Below are positions 31,835 to 42,206 of a stretch of 64,000 nucleotides of DNA, piece by piece. This DNA comes from Streptomyces goshikiensis. GTDB taxonomy: Bacteria > Actinomycetota > Actinomycetes > Streptomycetales > Streptomycetaceae. Each line of letters opens with the position of its first letter. Position 1 is the first letter of the stretch. The position numbers and the translations under genes are program-made. The notes below the pieces were generated by a model. That model did not search any database. It saw only the letters and a list, made by a program, of their open reading frames with translations, and was not told the origin of the DNA. The DNA is taken from assembly GCF_014650555.1 (NCBI RefSeq), contig NZ_BMVE01000001.1, positions 806,001-870,000 of the forward strand, in the 5' to 3' direction.

Positions 31835-32995
31835 TCATCCGGCCGCCGGAGCCGCCTGGGCGGGGAGTCTGCGCACATCACGGGCCGTGTCGGTGACCCC
31901 CGCCAGGAAACTGCGCGCGCGCGGCGAGGCCGTCCCGGTGAGCCAGCCGGGGTCGATGCCGCATACGGCGACGGTGACCCCGGTACCAGTCAGTGCGTAC
32001 GGCAGCGTGTGGACGACCGTAGACGGAAAGCTGACGATCGTACGACCGACCGGGCCGCGGCGGGCGATCAGTTCCAGCGGAAGGTCCGGGCGGACGATCT
32101 CCAGCCCGGTCGCCTCGCTCAGCGCCCGGAGCTTGTCCGGGGACTCCCTGCGGTGCGCGAAGTAGCGGGTGGCCCCGTACGTCCGGGTCAGGGTCCGCAC
32201 CGCTTCGAGGTAGCGGGCGGGCTCGACGACCCCGGTCTCCACGAGGGAGGTGCCGACCAGGTCGGTGCCCTTGGTCAGGCGCGGCGGGCCGAACCGGGCG
32301 CGGGTCCAGGCGAAGTCATTGACCCGCAGGGTCATGCCGCCGTGGACGGTGACGGGCATCGAGCTGAAGACCTCGACGCGGCGGCCGTGGCCGACGGCCG
32401 GGGTGAAGCGGCGCCGGGCGGTCGCCGAGACCGGGGCGTAGGCGAGTTCGCGCACCCGGCCGGGCAGGCCGCCGCCGCCCACCCGGTGCCAGCGCACCAG
32501 GCGCTCGCCGCGGGCGGTCTGGGCGACGAACTCCATGGTGGCGGTGCCGTCGTCGACCACGACCAGCTCCTGCGCCCTCACCAGGGTGAGCAGCAGCTGT
32601 ACGTAGCGGGAGAACGGGTCGCCCACGACGACCCGGCGGGCCCGCCGTACGTCGCGGGAGAGCGCCGCGAGGGCCTTGAACGGCGCGAGGCGGCCGCCGC
32701 GGGCCTCCTGCCAGTGCACCTCGTGGCCCTCGTCCCGGGCCAGCCCCGCCATCCGGCGCAGCTGGCCGCGGGACATCGGGTCCACGGGCGGCAGTACGAC
32801 GATCCGCACCCCGGTCGAGGCCTCGGCGGCGGGCCGGCCGGCCGGGGTCCGCCGGTCCGGCTGGCTCGGGACGCCGCTGAGCAGCCCTCCCCCGCCCTCC
32901 GGCGCGGCGGCCTGGGCGTGCGCCCATTCCAGCACGTTGAGCAGCTGGACCGGGCTCTCGACGAAAGCCAGGGTGGAGTCTGAAGGGGTCACCAC
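31835..32995 (-). CDS. Predicted sialyltransferase-like (GT52-type) glycosyltransferase
   Basis: A 386-residue protein without a signal or membrane helix. The start TLAFVESPVQLLNVLEWA is the F-x-x-E-S-P-x-Q-L opening of bacterial sialyltransferase-like proteins; VVVVDDGTATMEF follows in the middle; the C-terminal part has YFAHRRESPDKLRAL, then VSFPSTVVHTLPYAL, matching the H-R-R-E and S-S/T-x-x-x-T-L region of GT52-like enzymes. Next to nonulosonate synthesis genes it is likely a nonulosonic-acid transferase. Assignment rests on motifs and context; precise specificity unknown. Confidence 0.65.
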   Translation of the reverse strand: MVTPSDSTLAFVESPVQLLNVLEWAHAQAAAPEGGGGLLSGVPSQPDRRTPAGRPAAEASTGVRIVVLPPVDPMSRGQLRRMAGLARDEGHEVHWQEARGGRLAPFKALAALSRDVRRARRVVVGDPFSRYVQLLLTLVRAQELVVVDDGTATMEFVAQTARGERLVRWHRVGGGGLPGRVRELAYAPVSATARRRFTPAVGHGRRVEVFSSMPVTVHGGMTLRVNDFAWTRARFGPPRLTKGTDLVGTSLVETGVVEPARYLEAVRTLTRTYGATRYFAHRRESPDKLRALSEATGLEIVRPDLPLELIARRGPVGRTIVSFPSTVVHTLPYALTGTGVTVAVCGIDPGWLTGTASPRARSFLAGVTDTARDVRRLPAQAAPAAG

Positions 32996-33070
32996 GTACT
33001 CCTCGTCAGGGGCGGGGCGGAACGTCGTACTGCGGCCGGCCGGACGCGGTCGGACCGGAGGGGCCTGCGG

Positions 33071-34750
33071 TCAGACGCCGGCGAGGTCGCCCTGGACGCG
33101 GCGGAGCTTCTTCATCGGGCCGAGCTCGGACTCGTAGACCTTCTTGACGCCGTCACCGAGGGCGGTCTCGATGGTGCGGATGTCGCGGACCAGGCGGGTC
33201 AGGCCGCCCGGCTCGACGGAGGCGGCCTGGTCGGAGCCCCACATCGCGCGGTCGAGGGTGATGTGGCGCTCGACGAAGGCGGCGCCGAGGGCGACGGCGG
33301 CCAGGGTGGTCTGCAGGCCCGTCTCGTGGCCGGAGTAGCCGATCGGGACGTTGGGGTACTCCTCGCGCAGGGTGTTGATGACCCGCAGGTTGAGCTCCTC
33401 GGCCTTGGCCGGGTACGTCGACGTGGCGTGGCAGAGCAGGATGTTGTCGCTGCCGAGCACCTCCACCGCGTGGCGGATCTGCTTCGGGGTGGACATGCCG
33501 GTGGAGAGGATGACGGTGCGGCCGGTGGCGCGCAGGGCGCGCAGCAGCTCGTCGTCGGTGAGGGAGGCGGAGGCCACCTTGTGGGCGGGGACGTCGAACT
33601 TCTCCAGGAAGGCGACGGCCTCGGTGTCCCACGGGGAGGCGAACCAGTCGATGCCGCGCTTGGCGCAGTGCTCGTCGATGGCGCGGTACTGCTCCTCGCC
33701 GAACTCGACGCGGTGGCGGTAGTCGATGTAGGTCATCCGGCCCCAGGGGGTGTCCCGCTCGATGTCCCACTGGTCGCGCGGGGTGCAGATCTCCGGGGTG
33801 CGCTTCTGGAACTTCACGGCGTCGCAGCCGGCCTCGGCGGCGGCGTCGATGAGGGCGAGGGCGTTCTCCAGCTCGCCGTTGTGGTTGATGCCGATCTCGC
33901 CGACGACGTAGACGGGCCGGCCGGGGCCGGCGGTGCGCCGGCCGAAGGTGCGCAGACGGGAGTTGGCGTTGGCGGTCATGACAGGTGACGTCCTTCGGTG
34001 CGAGGGTGCGGGGGTGTGCTCAAGGGGTGTGAGCGTCGGGTCGGATCGGTCGCCCCTGGCCGGCGGTACGTCGAACAGGGGGGCGAGCAGCCGGGCGCGG
34101 GCGAGATCGTGCGGATCGTCGATCTCCAGCACCCGGGCCGGGTCGGTCGCGACGGGCAGGGTGCGCCCGAAGAACCGGTGCCGGGCGGTGCGGAATCCGG
34201 CGGCGTCCATCGCGTAGGCGGCGCCGGTCTCCAGCAGGTCTTGGGGGCGGTCCTGGCGGCGCGGGCGGACGGCCTCGTCGTGGTTGACGCCGTGGCCGGC
34301 GCCGTCCCGGGTGCGCCAGAGGAAGCCGTGGAAGGGGGCGACGGTCAGCGCCGAGTCGGCCTCGCCGGCCGCGACGGCGGCGGCCACCGATTCCACGTCG
34401 GAGGAGGTCAGGAAGGGGCTCGTGCACTGGACGAGGAGGACCACGTCGACGGTGACCGAGCGCGGTTCCTCGAAGGCGTCGAGGGCGTGCAGCACGGCCG
34501 CCTCGCTGCTCGCGGTGTCCCCGGAGATCGCGGAGGGGCGGCGGATCACCGTGGCCCCGGCGGCGGTGGCCGCCGCGGCGATGTCCTCGCCGTCGGTGGA
34601 GACCACCACGTCGGTGACGGTCGGGGCGGCGAGACAGGCCCGTACGGCGCGGGCGACGAGCGGGATCCCGGCGACCTCGGCCAGGTTCTTGCCCGGGACG
34701 CCCTTGGAACCTCCCCGGGCGGGGATGACGGCCAGGACTCGGCGGCTCAC
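33071..34750 (-). CDS. NeuA-NeuB fusion: CMP-nonulosonate and nonulosonate synthase
   Basis: One open frame of 559 residues, no stop between two enzyme domains. Residues 1-228: cytidylyltransferase (NeuA-like) with VIPARGGSKGVPGKNL, VVVSTDGEDIA, LVQCTSPF. Residues 229-257: Pro/Arg-rich linker. Residues 258-559: nonulosonic acid synthase (NeuB-like, PEP condensation) with GEIGINHNGEL, DAVKFQKRTPE, HKVASASLT, ILSTGMSTPKQI, SGHETGLQTTLAAVALGA, ERHITLD. The usual C-terminal SAF (antifreeze-like) domain of NeuB is missing. The GTG start overlaps the previous gene by 4 bp (GTGA). An internal ATG at 33979 could give a separate NeuB. Likely substrate: a Kdn- or sialic-type acid for teichulosonic wall polymer. 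Confidence 0.88.
   Translation of the reverse strand: MSRRVLAVIPARGGSKGVPGKNLAEVAGIPLVARAVRACLAAPTVTDVVVSTDGEDIAAAATAAGATVIRRPSAISGDTASSEAAVLHALDAFEEPRSVTVDVVLLVQCTSPFLTSSDVESVAAAVAAGEADSALTVAPFHGFLWRTRDGAGHGVNHDEAVRPRRQDRPQDLLETGAAYAMDAAGFRTARHRFFGRTLPVATDPARVLEIDDPHDLARARLLAPLFDVPPARGDRSDPTLTPLEHTPAPSHRRTSPVMTANANSRLRTFGRRTAGPGRPVYVVGEIGINHNGELENALALIDAAAEAGCDAVKFQKRTPEICTPRDQWDIERDTPWGRMTYIDYRHRVEFGEEQYRAIDEHCAKRGIDWFASPWDTEAVAFLEKFDVPAHKVASASLTDDELLRALRATGRTVILSTGMSTPKQIRHAVEVLGSDNILLCHATSTYPAKAEELNLRVINTLREEYPNVPIGYSGHETGLQTTLAAVALGAAFVERHITLDRAMWGSDQAASVEPGGLTRLVRDIRTIETALGDGVKKVYESELGPMKKLRRVQGDLAGV
33979..33996 (-). promoter_or_regulatory. Internal ribosome site and start for the NeuB part
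   Basis: AAGGA about eleven bases before the in-frame ATG at 33979. In related genomes this is probably the start of a separate neuB gene; here it lies inside the fused frame and may still give a second, shorter product. Confidence 0.5.
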
Positions 34751-36165
34751 AGTTCTCCCATTCGGCGGATGAGCGGGGCCACGCGCTGGACCCCGTGTCG
34801 GTAGAGCCCGCGGGCGGCGTCGCGCAGGTGCGAGCGGAGCCGGCGGCGCAGCCGCGACGGCTCGGCGCCCTCGCGGGCGGCGCCGGGCAGCGGGGTGCCG
34901 TCGGCGGCGAGGTGGTGGCGGGCGAGGATCCCGGGCAGGTACCGGGGGGCGGTGGTCAGCGTGTAGTACGGGGCCACGGGCGGGAGCCCGGGCAGCTCCA
35001 GCAGCGCGGCGAGGCGGGCCCGCGCGGCGGCGAACACGTCGGCGTCTTCGGCGGCGGCGGCCCCGGCGGGGTCCGCGGCTTCGGCGCCGGCTGCGGCCCC
35101 GGCCCCGGCGGCGCGCGGGGTGGTGGCGAGCGGGGCCACGCCCTGCGCCGCCAGCCACTCCGGGTCGCCCTGCGGCAGCAGCCCCGCGTCCAGCTGGTCC
35201 CAGGAGGCCAGGCAGCCCGAGCCGAGGAAGTGGTGGTTGCCCAGCGCCTCGCGGATGCCGAGGTCCGTCAGGACGGCCGTCGGGATGCCCCGGTGCAGGG
35301 ACTCCAGCGCGGCGGTGGACGACACGGTGACCAGCAGGTCGGCGCCGTCGAGGACCTCGCCCATGTTCCCGTACGCGAGGCGGCAGTTGGCGGGGAGCCC
35401 GCCGGGGACCTTCGCGGCGAGCCGCTGGTACGGCTGCTCCTCCAGGTGCGTGGTGTGCTCCCCGGGCCGGCTGCGCAGTTTGACCAGCACCTCCCGGTCC
35501 GGGTGCAGCCGGGCGTGTCCGGCGGCCCGCTCCAGCAGGTACGCGCGGTCGGCGCGGCTCTCGGGCACCGAGGGCTGCACGGCGAAGACCACCGTCGTGG
35601 CCCGGCTCCCGGCCGGCTCGTACGCGGCCCCGCCGAGGAAGGGCAGCACGGTCTCGGTGACGCAGCCGGCGTCGGCGCCCACCCCCTCGTACACGGCGCG
35701 GAACCGCTGCGCGTCGTGGCGGGAGTTGGCGAGGACGAGGTCGGCGCCGTGGCGCAGCAGCAGCCCGTCGGCGAGCTTCTCGTACACGACGCCCACGTAT
35801 CCGGTGACGATCACCGGGCGGGCGGCCGGGTCGGGCCACAGGGCTCGGACGCCGTGCAGGACGGCCTGGACGGCCCCGCCGACGAGGGCGAGGACGACCA
35901 CGTCGTACCGCTCGCGCTCGATGTCCGCGAGGAACTCCGCGCAGGTCACCTCGGTCAGCCGGTCGGCCCGGACCCCCACCTCGCCGAGCTGGCGCGCGGT
36001 GGGGGTGGCCCGGCCGCGCAGCAGGTGGCCGGTGAGCCGGTGGCCGGGCGCGAGGCGGCGGGCGGTGAGGGCGCCCCATTTCCATCGCGTATCCGAATCG
36101 GCGAGTACGGCGACCCGAAGAGGAGAGCGGGGGGCGGAGCGTTGCGCTGATCGATTGCTGACTGG
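34747..36165 (-). CDS. Predicted glycosyltransferase (DUF6716-type)
   Basis: A 472-residue cytoplasmic protein with a GT-B-like layout: LRVAVLADSDTRWKWGALTARRL at the start, VVVLALVGGAVQAVLHG, LANSRHDAQRFRAVYEGVG in the middle, and VKLRSRPGEHTTHLEE, LLVTVSSTAALESLHRGIPTAVLTD, the usual nucleotide-sugar-binding stretch. About 40 low-complexity Ala/Gly/Glu residues interrupt the second half. GTG start at 36165 preferred; a GTG at 36216 is possible. The stop overlaps the NeuA-NeuB start. By context it builds the nonulosonate polymer. Confidence 0.7.
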   Translation of the reverse strand, partial: PVSNRSAQRSAPRSPLRVAVLADSDTRWKWGALTARRLAPGHRLTGHLLRGRATPTARQLGEVGVRADRLTEVTCAEFLADIERERYDVVVLALVGGAVQAVLHGVRALWPDPAARPVIVTGYVGVVYEKLADGLLLRHGADLVLANSRHDAQRFRAVYEGVGADAGCVTETVLPFLGGAAYEPAGSRATTVVFAVQPSVPESRADRAYLLERAAGHARLHPDREVLVKLRSRPGEHTTHLEEQPYQRLAAKVPGGLPANCRLAYGNMGEVLDGADLLVTVSSTAALESLHRGIPTAVLTDLGIREALGNHHFLGSGCLASWDQLDAGLLPQGDPEWLAAQGVAPLATTPRAAGAGAAAGAEAADPAGAAAAEDADVFAAARARLAALLELPGLPPVAPYYTLTTAPRYLPGILARHHLAADGTPLPGAAREGAEPSRLRRRLRSHLRDAARGLYRHGVQRVAPLIRRMGEL

Positions 36166-36221
36166 CACGCGGCAGAAGCTATTCCGCAATTTCGGTGATC
36201 GGCCCAACGACCGCACAACAG

Positions 36222-36266
36222 CGGGTTAACAACCCGTCTACGTCATGCGAATCCGCACCGGTTAAC
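36222..36266. promoter_or_regulatory. Dyad and repeated GGTTAAC in the wall-cluster divergent gap
   Basis: CGGGTT-AAC-AACCCG at 36222-36236 and a second GGTTAAC at 36260-36266, with the first GGTTAAC at 36224-36230, 36 bp apart. Both lie between the divergent halves of the wall-polymer cluster and could control both. Confidence 0.5.
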
Positions 36267-36299
36267 TCGCCCGCCCCGCTTCGTTCACATGGAATATGT

Positions 36300-37319
36300 A
36301 TGCGGGCCATGGTGAATGCCGGACAACGGCCTAACGTCTCGCAGGTGTTCAAGCTCTCTGTTGTCGTGCCGTTCTACAACGTGCAGACATATGCACCGGA
36401 TGCCCTGAAAAGTCTCGCGCTCAACGCCCGGGACGACTTCGAGTTCCTGCTCGTCGACGACCACTCGACGGACGGGACTCCCGACCTTCTGGAACGGGCC
36501 GCGCGGGAGCTGCCCGGCGCGGTGCACCTGCGCCACGAGCGCAACGGCGGCCTGGCGACCGCGCGGAACACCGGTCTGGACGCGGCCCGGGGCGAGTACC
36601 TCGCCTTCATGGACGGCGACGACTGGCTGGCGCCGGGCCATCTGGCCCGTATGGTGGCCGCCATTGAGGCACTGAACTGCGATTTCGTCCGCAACGACCA
36701 TGTCAGGGTCACCGGGCGGGCCCGCTCCGTGCAGCGCGTCCCCTTCGGTGCGCACGGGGTCGTCGCCGATCCGCGTTCCGGGATCCTGCCCGCGGACCGG
36801 GCCACCTCGGTGGACTATCCGTACGCCTGGGCCGGGATGTACCACCGGCGGCTGCTGGACCGGGGACTGCTGCACTTCACCGACGGGCTGCGGACGGCCG
36901 AGGACCGGCCCTGGATCTGGCGGCTGCACCGGGAGGCGAAATCCTTCGCGGCGGTCGGAATGCCCGGAATCTTCTACCGTCGCGGGGTTTCCACCTCGCT
37001 GACGCAGATCGGCGACGAGCGCCAGCTCGATTTCATGCGCGCATTTGACCAGGTGATTTCGGAAACCGCGGCCGACCGGGAATTTGATCTTCTGCTCCCG
37101 AAAGCCGTGCGAACGTATTGTGCGATCATCGCGCACCACAACGGGTCTCTTGAAAGGTTCGAACCGGCCGTGGCCAAGAAACTCCGTTCGATGAGCGCGG
37201 CCGCGCTCGGGCGCATGCCCCAGGACGTCCTGGACCAGGCCCTGGCCTCGATGGACGCCGACCGCTCCGCCCTGCTGCGCAGGCTCCGCCGCCGCACCCC
37301 GTCGGGGGCGGCAGCGTGA
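36300..37319 (+). CDS. Family 2 glycosyltransferase
   Basis: A GT-A glycosyltransferase of 339 residues. FKLSVVVPFYNVQTY opens the Rossmann-like fold, LLVDDHSTDGT follows, then HERNGGLATARNTGLDAARGEYLAFMDGDDWLAPGHL with the DxD metal motif, and EDRPWIWRLH with the catalytic acidic residue. The 3' part (about 36950-37200) is lower in GC than its neighbours. Start uncertain: ATG 36300, ATG 36309 or GTG 36345 (just before FKLSVVV). It overlaps the polysialyltransferase-like gene by 4 bp (GTGA). Confidence 0.9.
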   Translation: MRAMVNAGQRPNVSQVFKLSVVVPFYNVQTYAPDALKSLALNARDDFEFLLVDDHSTDGTPDLLERAARELPGAVHLRHERNGGLATARNTGLDAARGEYLAFMDGDDWLAPGHLARMVAAIEALNCDFVRNDHVRVTGRARSVQRVPFGAHGVVADPRSGILPADRATSVDYPYAWAGMYHRRLLDRGLLHFTDGLRTAEDRPWIWRLHREAKSFAAVGMPGIFYRRGVSTSLTQIGDERQLDFMRAFDQVISETAADREFDLLLPKAVRTYCAIIAHHNGSLERFEPAVAKKLRSMSAAALGRMPQDVLDQALASMDADRSALLRRLRRRTPSGAAA

Positions 37320-38677
37320 GCCTGACGCAGATCTTCATCGGCTCCACCCTCTACGGGACGGCCACCCTCGCCGCCGCCGTGGACGCCGGCAGCTTCCCGG
37401 CCGCCGACCGCCGGATCCTGCTGACCAGCGACCACGCCCTCGCCGCCGAGGTCAGCCCCCGGCTCGCCGACATGCCCGGCTTCGCCACCCTGAGCACCCG
37501 CTTCGACGAGGTCCTCGACTGGAACGCCGTCATCGAGCCGCAGCACCCGAGCGCCTGGTCCCCGCGCGCGGACGACGTCCCCCTCTGGGAGCGCTACCTG
37601 CGCACCCTGTGGGGACTCGGCGACGACCGCGTCGAGCTGATCGTGGAATCCCTCCAGGTGCCGCCCGCGCAGAGCCTGTGCCAGCTCTTCCCCGGCGCCG
37701 CCGTCGACGTCTACGCCGACGGACTGATGAGCTACGGACCCACCCGCGTCCGGCTCGACCCGCAGATCGGGATGCGGGTGCGGCGGGTGCTGCACCTGGA
37801 CCTCGTACCCGGACTGGAGCCGCTGCTGCTCACCGAGTTCGGCGTACCGGCCGAACTGGTGCCGACCGAGGAGTTCCTGAAGGTCCTCGCCGAGCTCGCG
37901 GCCGTCGCCCCGGACGGCGCGCGCCCGCCCGCCTCCGAAGAGGCCCCGGCGCTGCTGCTCGGCCAGTACCTCTCCGCCCTCGACCTGATCAGCCCCGCCC
38001 AGGAGGAGGAACTGCACGCCGAGATGGTCCGCGGCGCGTTCGCCCTGGGCCACCGGGAGCTCGTCTTCAAGCCGCACCCCAGCGCCCCCGCCCTCTACGC
38101 CCGCCGGGCCGAGGCCGAGGCCGAGCGGCTCGGCGCCCGCCTGACCGTGCTGGACAGCCCGGTGCTCGCCGAGGTGCTGTACCAGCGGGTCCGCCCGGCG
38201 CTGGTCGTCGGCTGCTTCTCCACCGGGCTGCTGACGGCCGCCACCCTGTTCGGGCTGCCCGTCGCCCGCGCCGGCACGAAGACGGTGCTCGGCCGCCTCT
38301 CCCCGTACCAGAACAGCAACCGCGTCCCGCTCACCGTGGTCGACGCGCTGCTCCCCGACCTCGCCGACACCGACGCCGTGCGCGGCTGGAGCGCCCCCGG
38401 CCCCGAGGAGGTCTCCTCCCGGCTGGGCGGCCTGCTGAGCGCCGTCGGCTTCGCGATGCAGCCGCGGATCCTCGTGGAACACCGCGGGGCGGCCGAGGCG
38501 TACCTGACCCGCCACCTCGACGAGCACACCTGGCGCTACTTCAGCCGGCGCCGGCTGGCGAGCCAGGGGCTGCCCGGCGGCATCCCCGCCCGGCTGACCT
38601 TCCTCACCCGCAGCCCGGCCGTGCGCCGCGCCGTCCGCCAGGTCCGGCGGGTCCGCCGGACGCGGGGCAGGCGATGA
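37316..38677 (+). CDS. Polysialyltransferase-like protein
   Basis: A 453-residue protein of the alpha-2,8-polysialyltransferase family (Pfam A-2_8-polyST type). The HP motif is VFKPHPSAP with His254, and the S/ST motif is VVGCFSTGLLTAATL with Ser302/Thr303, both required for catalysis in characterised polysialyltransferases. The N-terminus IFIGSTLYGTATLAAAVDAG is the usual opening. Likely joins CMP-activated nonulosonic acid into a chain. GTG start overlaps the GT2 gene and the stop overlaps the acyltransferase start (ATGA). Confidence 0.85.
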   Translation: MSLTQIFIGSTLYGTATLAAAVDAGSFPAADRRILLTSDHALAAEVSPRLADMPGFATLSTRFDEVLDWNAVIEPQHPSAWSPRADDVPLWERYLRTLWGLGDDRVELIVESLQVPPAQSLCQLFPGAAVDVYADGLMSYGPTRVRLDPQIGMRVRRVLHLDLVPGLEPLLLTEFGVPAELVPTEEFLKVLAELAAVAPDGARPPASEEAPALLLGQYLSALDLISPAQEEELHAEMVRGAFALGHRELVFKPHPSAPALYARRAEAEAERLGARLTVLDSPVLAEVLYQRVRPALVVGCFSTGLLTAATLFGLPVARAGTKTVLGRLSPYQNSNRVPLTVVDALLPDLADTDAVRGWSAPGPEEVSSRLGGLLSAVGFAMQPRILVEHRGAAEAYLTRHLDEHTWRYFSRRRLASQGLPGGIPARLTFLTRSPAVRRAVRQVRRVRRTRGRR

Positions 38678-39771
38678 CCGCCGCCCCGGCGATACCGGCG
38701 GCGCGCACCGGGGCCGGACCCGCGCCGAAGGCCGGGGGCGACCGGCTGCGCGCCCTGGACGCGCTGCGGCTGCTCGCCGCGCTGATGGTCGCCGGGTACC
38801 ACTACGGCGGGCGCGGCGGGGAGGTGGCCAAGGCCTGGGGGGCGTCCCCGAACAAGCTGTTCCCCGAGGCCTCGACCTGGTTCGCGTACGGCCCGCTCGG
38901 CGTACAGATCTTCTTCGTCATCAGCGGCTTCGTGATCTGCATGAGCGCCCAGGGGCGTACCGTCCGCGCCTTTGCCGCCTCGCGGGCCGCCCGGCTCTAC
39001 CCGGCGTACTGGGTGGCGCTGATCCTGGTCACGGTCGCGGTCGAGGCGGTCTCGCCCTCCGACTTCCTGCTCAACCTGACGATGCTCCAGCAGCCGCTGG
39101 GCGCCGACCGGGTGCTCGGGGTGTGCTGGACGCTCTGGGTCGAGCTGCGGTTCTACGTCCTGTTCGCGCTCTGCGTGGTCCTGCCGGGCGGCGGCCGCCG
39201 CCGGACCCTGCTGTTCTGCGGGGTCTGGACCGTCGCCGCCGTCCTCGTCGACGCGGGCGACCCGGCGGGCAAGGCGTTCCTCAGCCAGGCCCTGATGCCG
39301 CAGTACGCGCCGTTCTTCATCGGAGGCATCGGCCTGTACCTGGTGCACCGCGACCACCGCGACCGGCTGGCCTGGGCCGTGGCCCTGACCGGCTGGCTGA
39401 TCGGGCAGCACTACGCGGTGGCGGGGCTGTGGCACGCGCCGAACCCGAAGTTCTTCTCGTACCGCAGCTCGCTGGTGATCATCGCGATCGTCACGGCCGG
39501 GTTCGCGGCCGTCGCCCTGGTCGCCCTCGGCAAGCTGGCGTGGGCGCGCTGGAGGTGGCTGACGGTGGCGGGGGCGCTGACGTACCCGTTCTACCTGGTG
39601 CACGAGCACCTGGGCTGGGTGGTCATCAAGGCCCTGCACCGCGGGGCGGGCATCCCGGCGCCGGCCACCTTCGCGCTGACGCTGGTGTTCATGCTGGCCC
39701 TCGCCTGGGGGATCCACCGGCTGGTGGAGCGCCCGCTGGGCCCGAGGCTCCGCAGGCTCCTCGACGGCTAA
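38674..39771 (+). CDS. Acyltransferase 3 family membrane protein
   Basis: A 365-residue integral membrane acyltransferase with about 10 helices. RLRALDALRLLAALMVAGYHYGG carries the R-x-x-A-x-D-x-x-R and catalytic H regions of the family, GVQIFFVISGFVICMSA follows, then FAASRAARLYPAYWVAL and WTLWVELRFYVLFA. Last gene of the GT2-polyST operon; probably adds acetyl or another acyl group to the polymer on the outer face. Its stop overlaps that of the convergent lysE gene (CTAA). Confidence 0.9.
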   Translation: MTAAPAIPAARTGAGPAPKAGGDRLRALDALRLLAALMVAGYHYGGRGGEVAKAWGASPNKLFPEASTWFAYGPLGVQIFFVISGFVICMSAQGRTVRAFAASRAARLYPAYWVALILVTVAVEAVSPSDFLLNLTMLQQPLGADRVLGVCWTLWVELRFYVLFALCVVLPGGGRRRTLLFCGVWTVAAVLVDAGDPAGKAFLSQALMPQYAPFFIGGIGLYLVHRDHRDRLAWAVALTGWLIGQHYAVAGLWHAPNPKFFSYRSSLVIIAIVTAGFAAVALVALGKLAWARWRWLTVAGALTYPFYLVHEHLGWVVIKALHRGAGIPAPATFALTLVFMLALAWGIHRLVERPLGPRLRRLLDG

Positions 39772-40418
39772 CTGACCGCGAGCTTGGCGGCGAACCCGAG
39801 GAAGAGGACGGACGCCGCCGAGGTCGCGCCGACGGAGAGCCGCTTGCGGCGGCGGAAGGCCTCCGAGAGGCGGGTCCCGGCGAAGATCAGCAGCGTGAGG
39901 TAGAGGAAGCTGCCGGTCTGCAGCAGCCCGCCGAGGACCAGGAAGGACAGCGCCGGGTAGGCGTAGCCGGGGTCCACGAACTGCACGAAGAAGGAGACCA
40001 GGAACAGGATCGCCTTCGGGTTGAACAGGCTGATCAGCAGCGCCCGCCGGTACGGCCGCTCGCCGTCCCCCTCCGGGGCGGCGGCCTCCGCCGCGACGCC
40101 CTCCTCGCCGTGGCGGGAGCGCCACAGCGCCCAGGCGCCGCGCATCATGCCGATCGCGAGCCAGGTGAGGTACCCGGCGCCGAGCAGCTTGACGACGCCG
40201 AACAGCATCGGACTGGTCCGCAGCAGCGAGGCCGCCCCGGCGGCGGCGAGCACCATCAGCACGGCGTCCCCGGTGAACACCCCGGCGGCGGCCTTGTACC
40301 CGGTCCGCACCCCCCGCCGCGCGGCAACGGACAGCACGTACAGCGAGTTCGGCCCCGGCAACAAAATGATCAATATGAGACCGGCGATATAGGTCGGCAG
40401 ATCCGTGACACCCAGCAT
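39768..40418 (-). CDS. LysE-family exporter
   Basis: A 216-residue amino-acid/small-molecule exporter with about six helices. IAGLILIILLPGPNSLYVLSVAARRGVRTGYKAAAGVFTGDAVLMVLAAAGAASLL contains the typical PGPN motif, and LFNPKAILFLVSFFVQFVDP the second one. LeuE-like; substrate unknown. I use the ATG at 40418 since upstream sequence is not exporter-like. Convergent with the acyltransferase and not evidently part of the wall pathway. Confidence 0.88.
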   Translation of the reverse strand: MLGVTDLPTYIAGLILIILLPGPNSLYVLSVAARRGVRTGYKAAAGVFTGDAVLMVLAAAGAASLLRTSPMLFGVVKLLGAGYLTWLAIGMMRGAWALWRSRHGEEGVAAEAAAPEGDGERPYRRALLISLFNPKAILFLVSFFVQFVDPGYAYPALSFLVLGGLLQTGSFLYLTLLIFAGTRLSEAFRRRKRLSVGATSAASVLFLGFAAKLAVS

Positions 40419-40463
40419 GTGCAGGAGTGTCGCACGGGTACGCGCCTGTCGCGCCACCCGGTT

Positions 40464-42044
<1,581 letters not shown>

Positions 42045-42206
42045 CTGCCCGTGACCCTCCGCACTGGGGGTACTTCCGCCGCGACGGCCCGGTCCGGGCC
42101 CCGGTCACAATGGCGCAACATCGGACGGCCGGGCGCAACTCTCCACGCCCGGCAGGCATCACCTAGATAAACGCAGACAACACGACTGGGAATTCGGGGG
42201 ACCGCC

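Noticed and set aside
34750..36085. Possible further N-terminal extension of the NeuA-NeuB frame
   Set aside because: Upstream of the GTG at 34750 the frame is Arg/Pro-rich and lies within the DUF6716-type gene; the GTGA overlap marks the true start.
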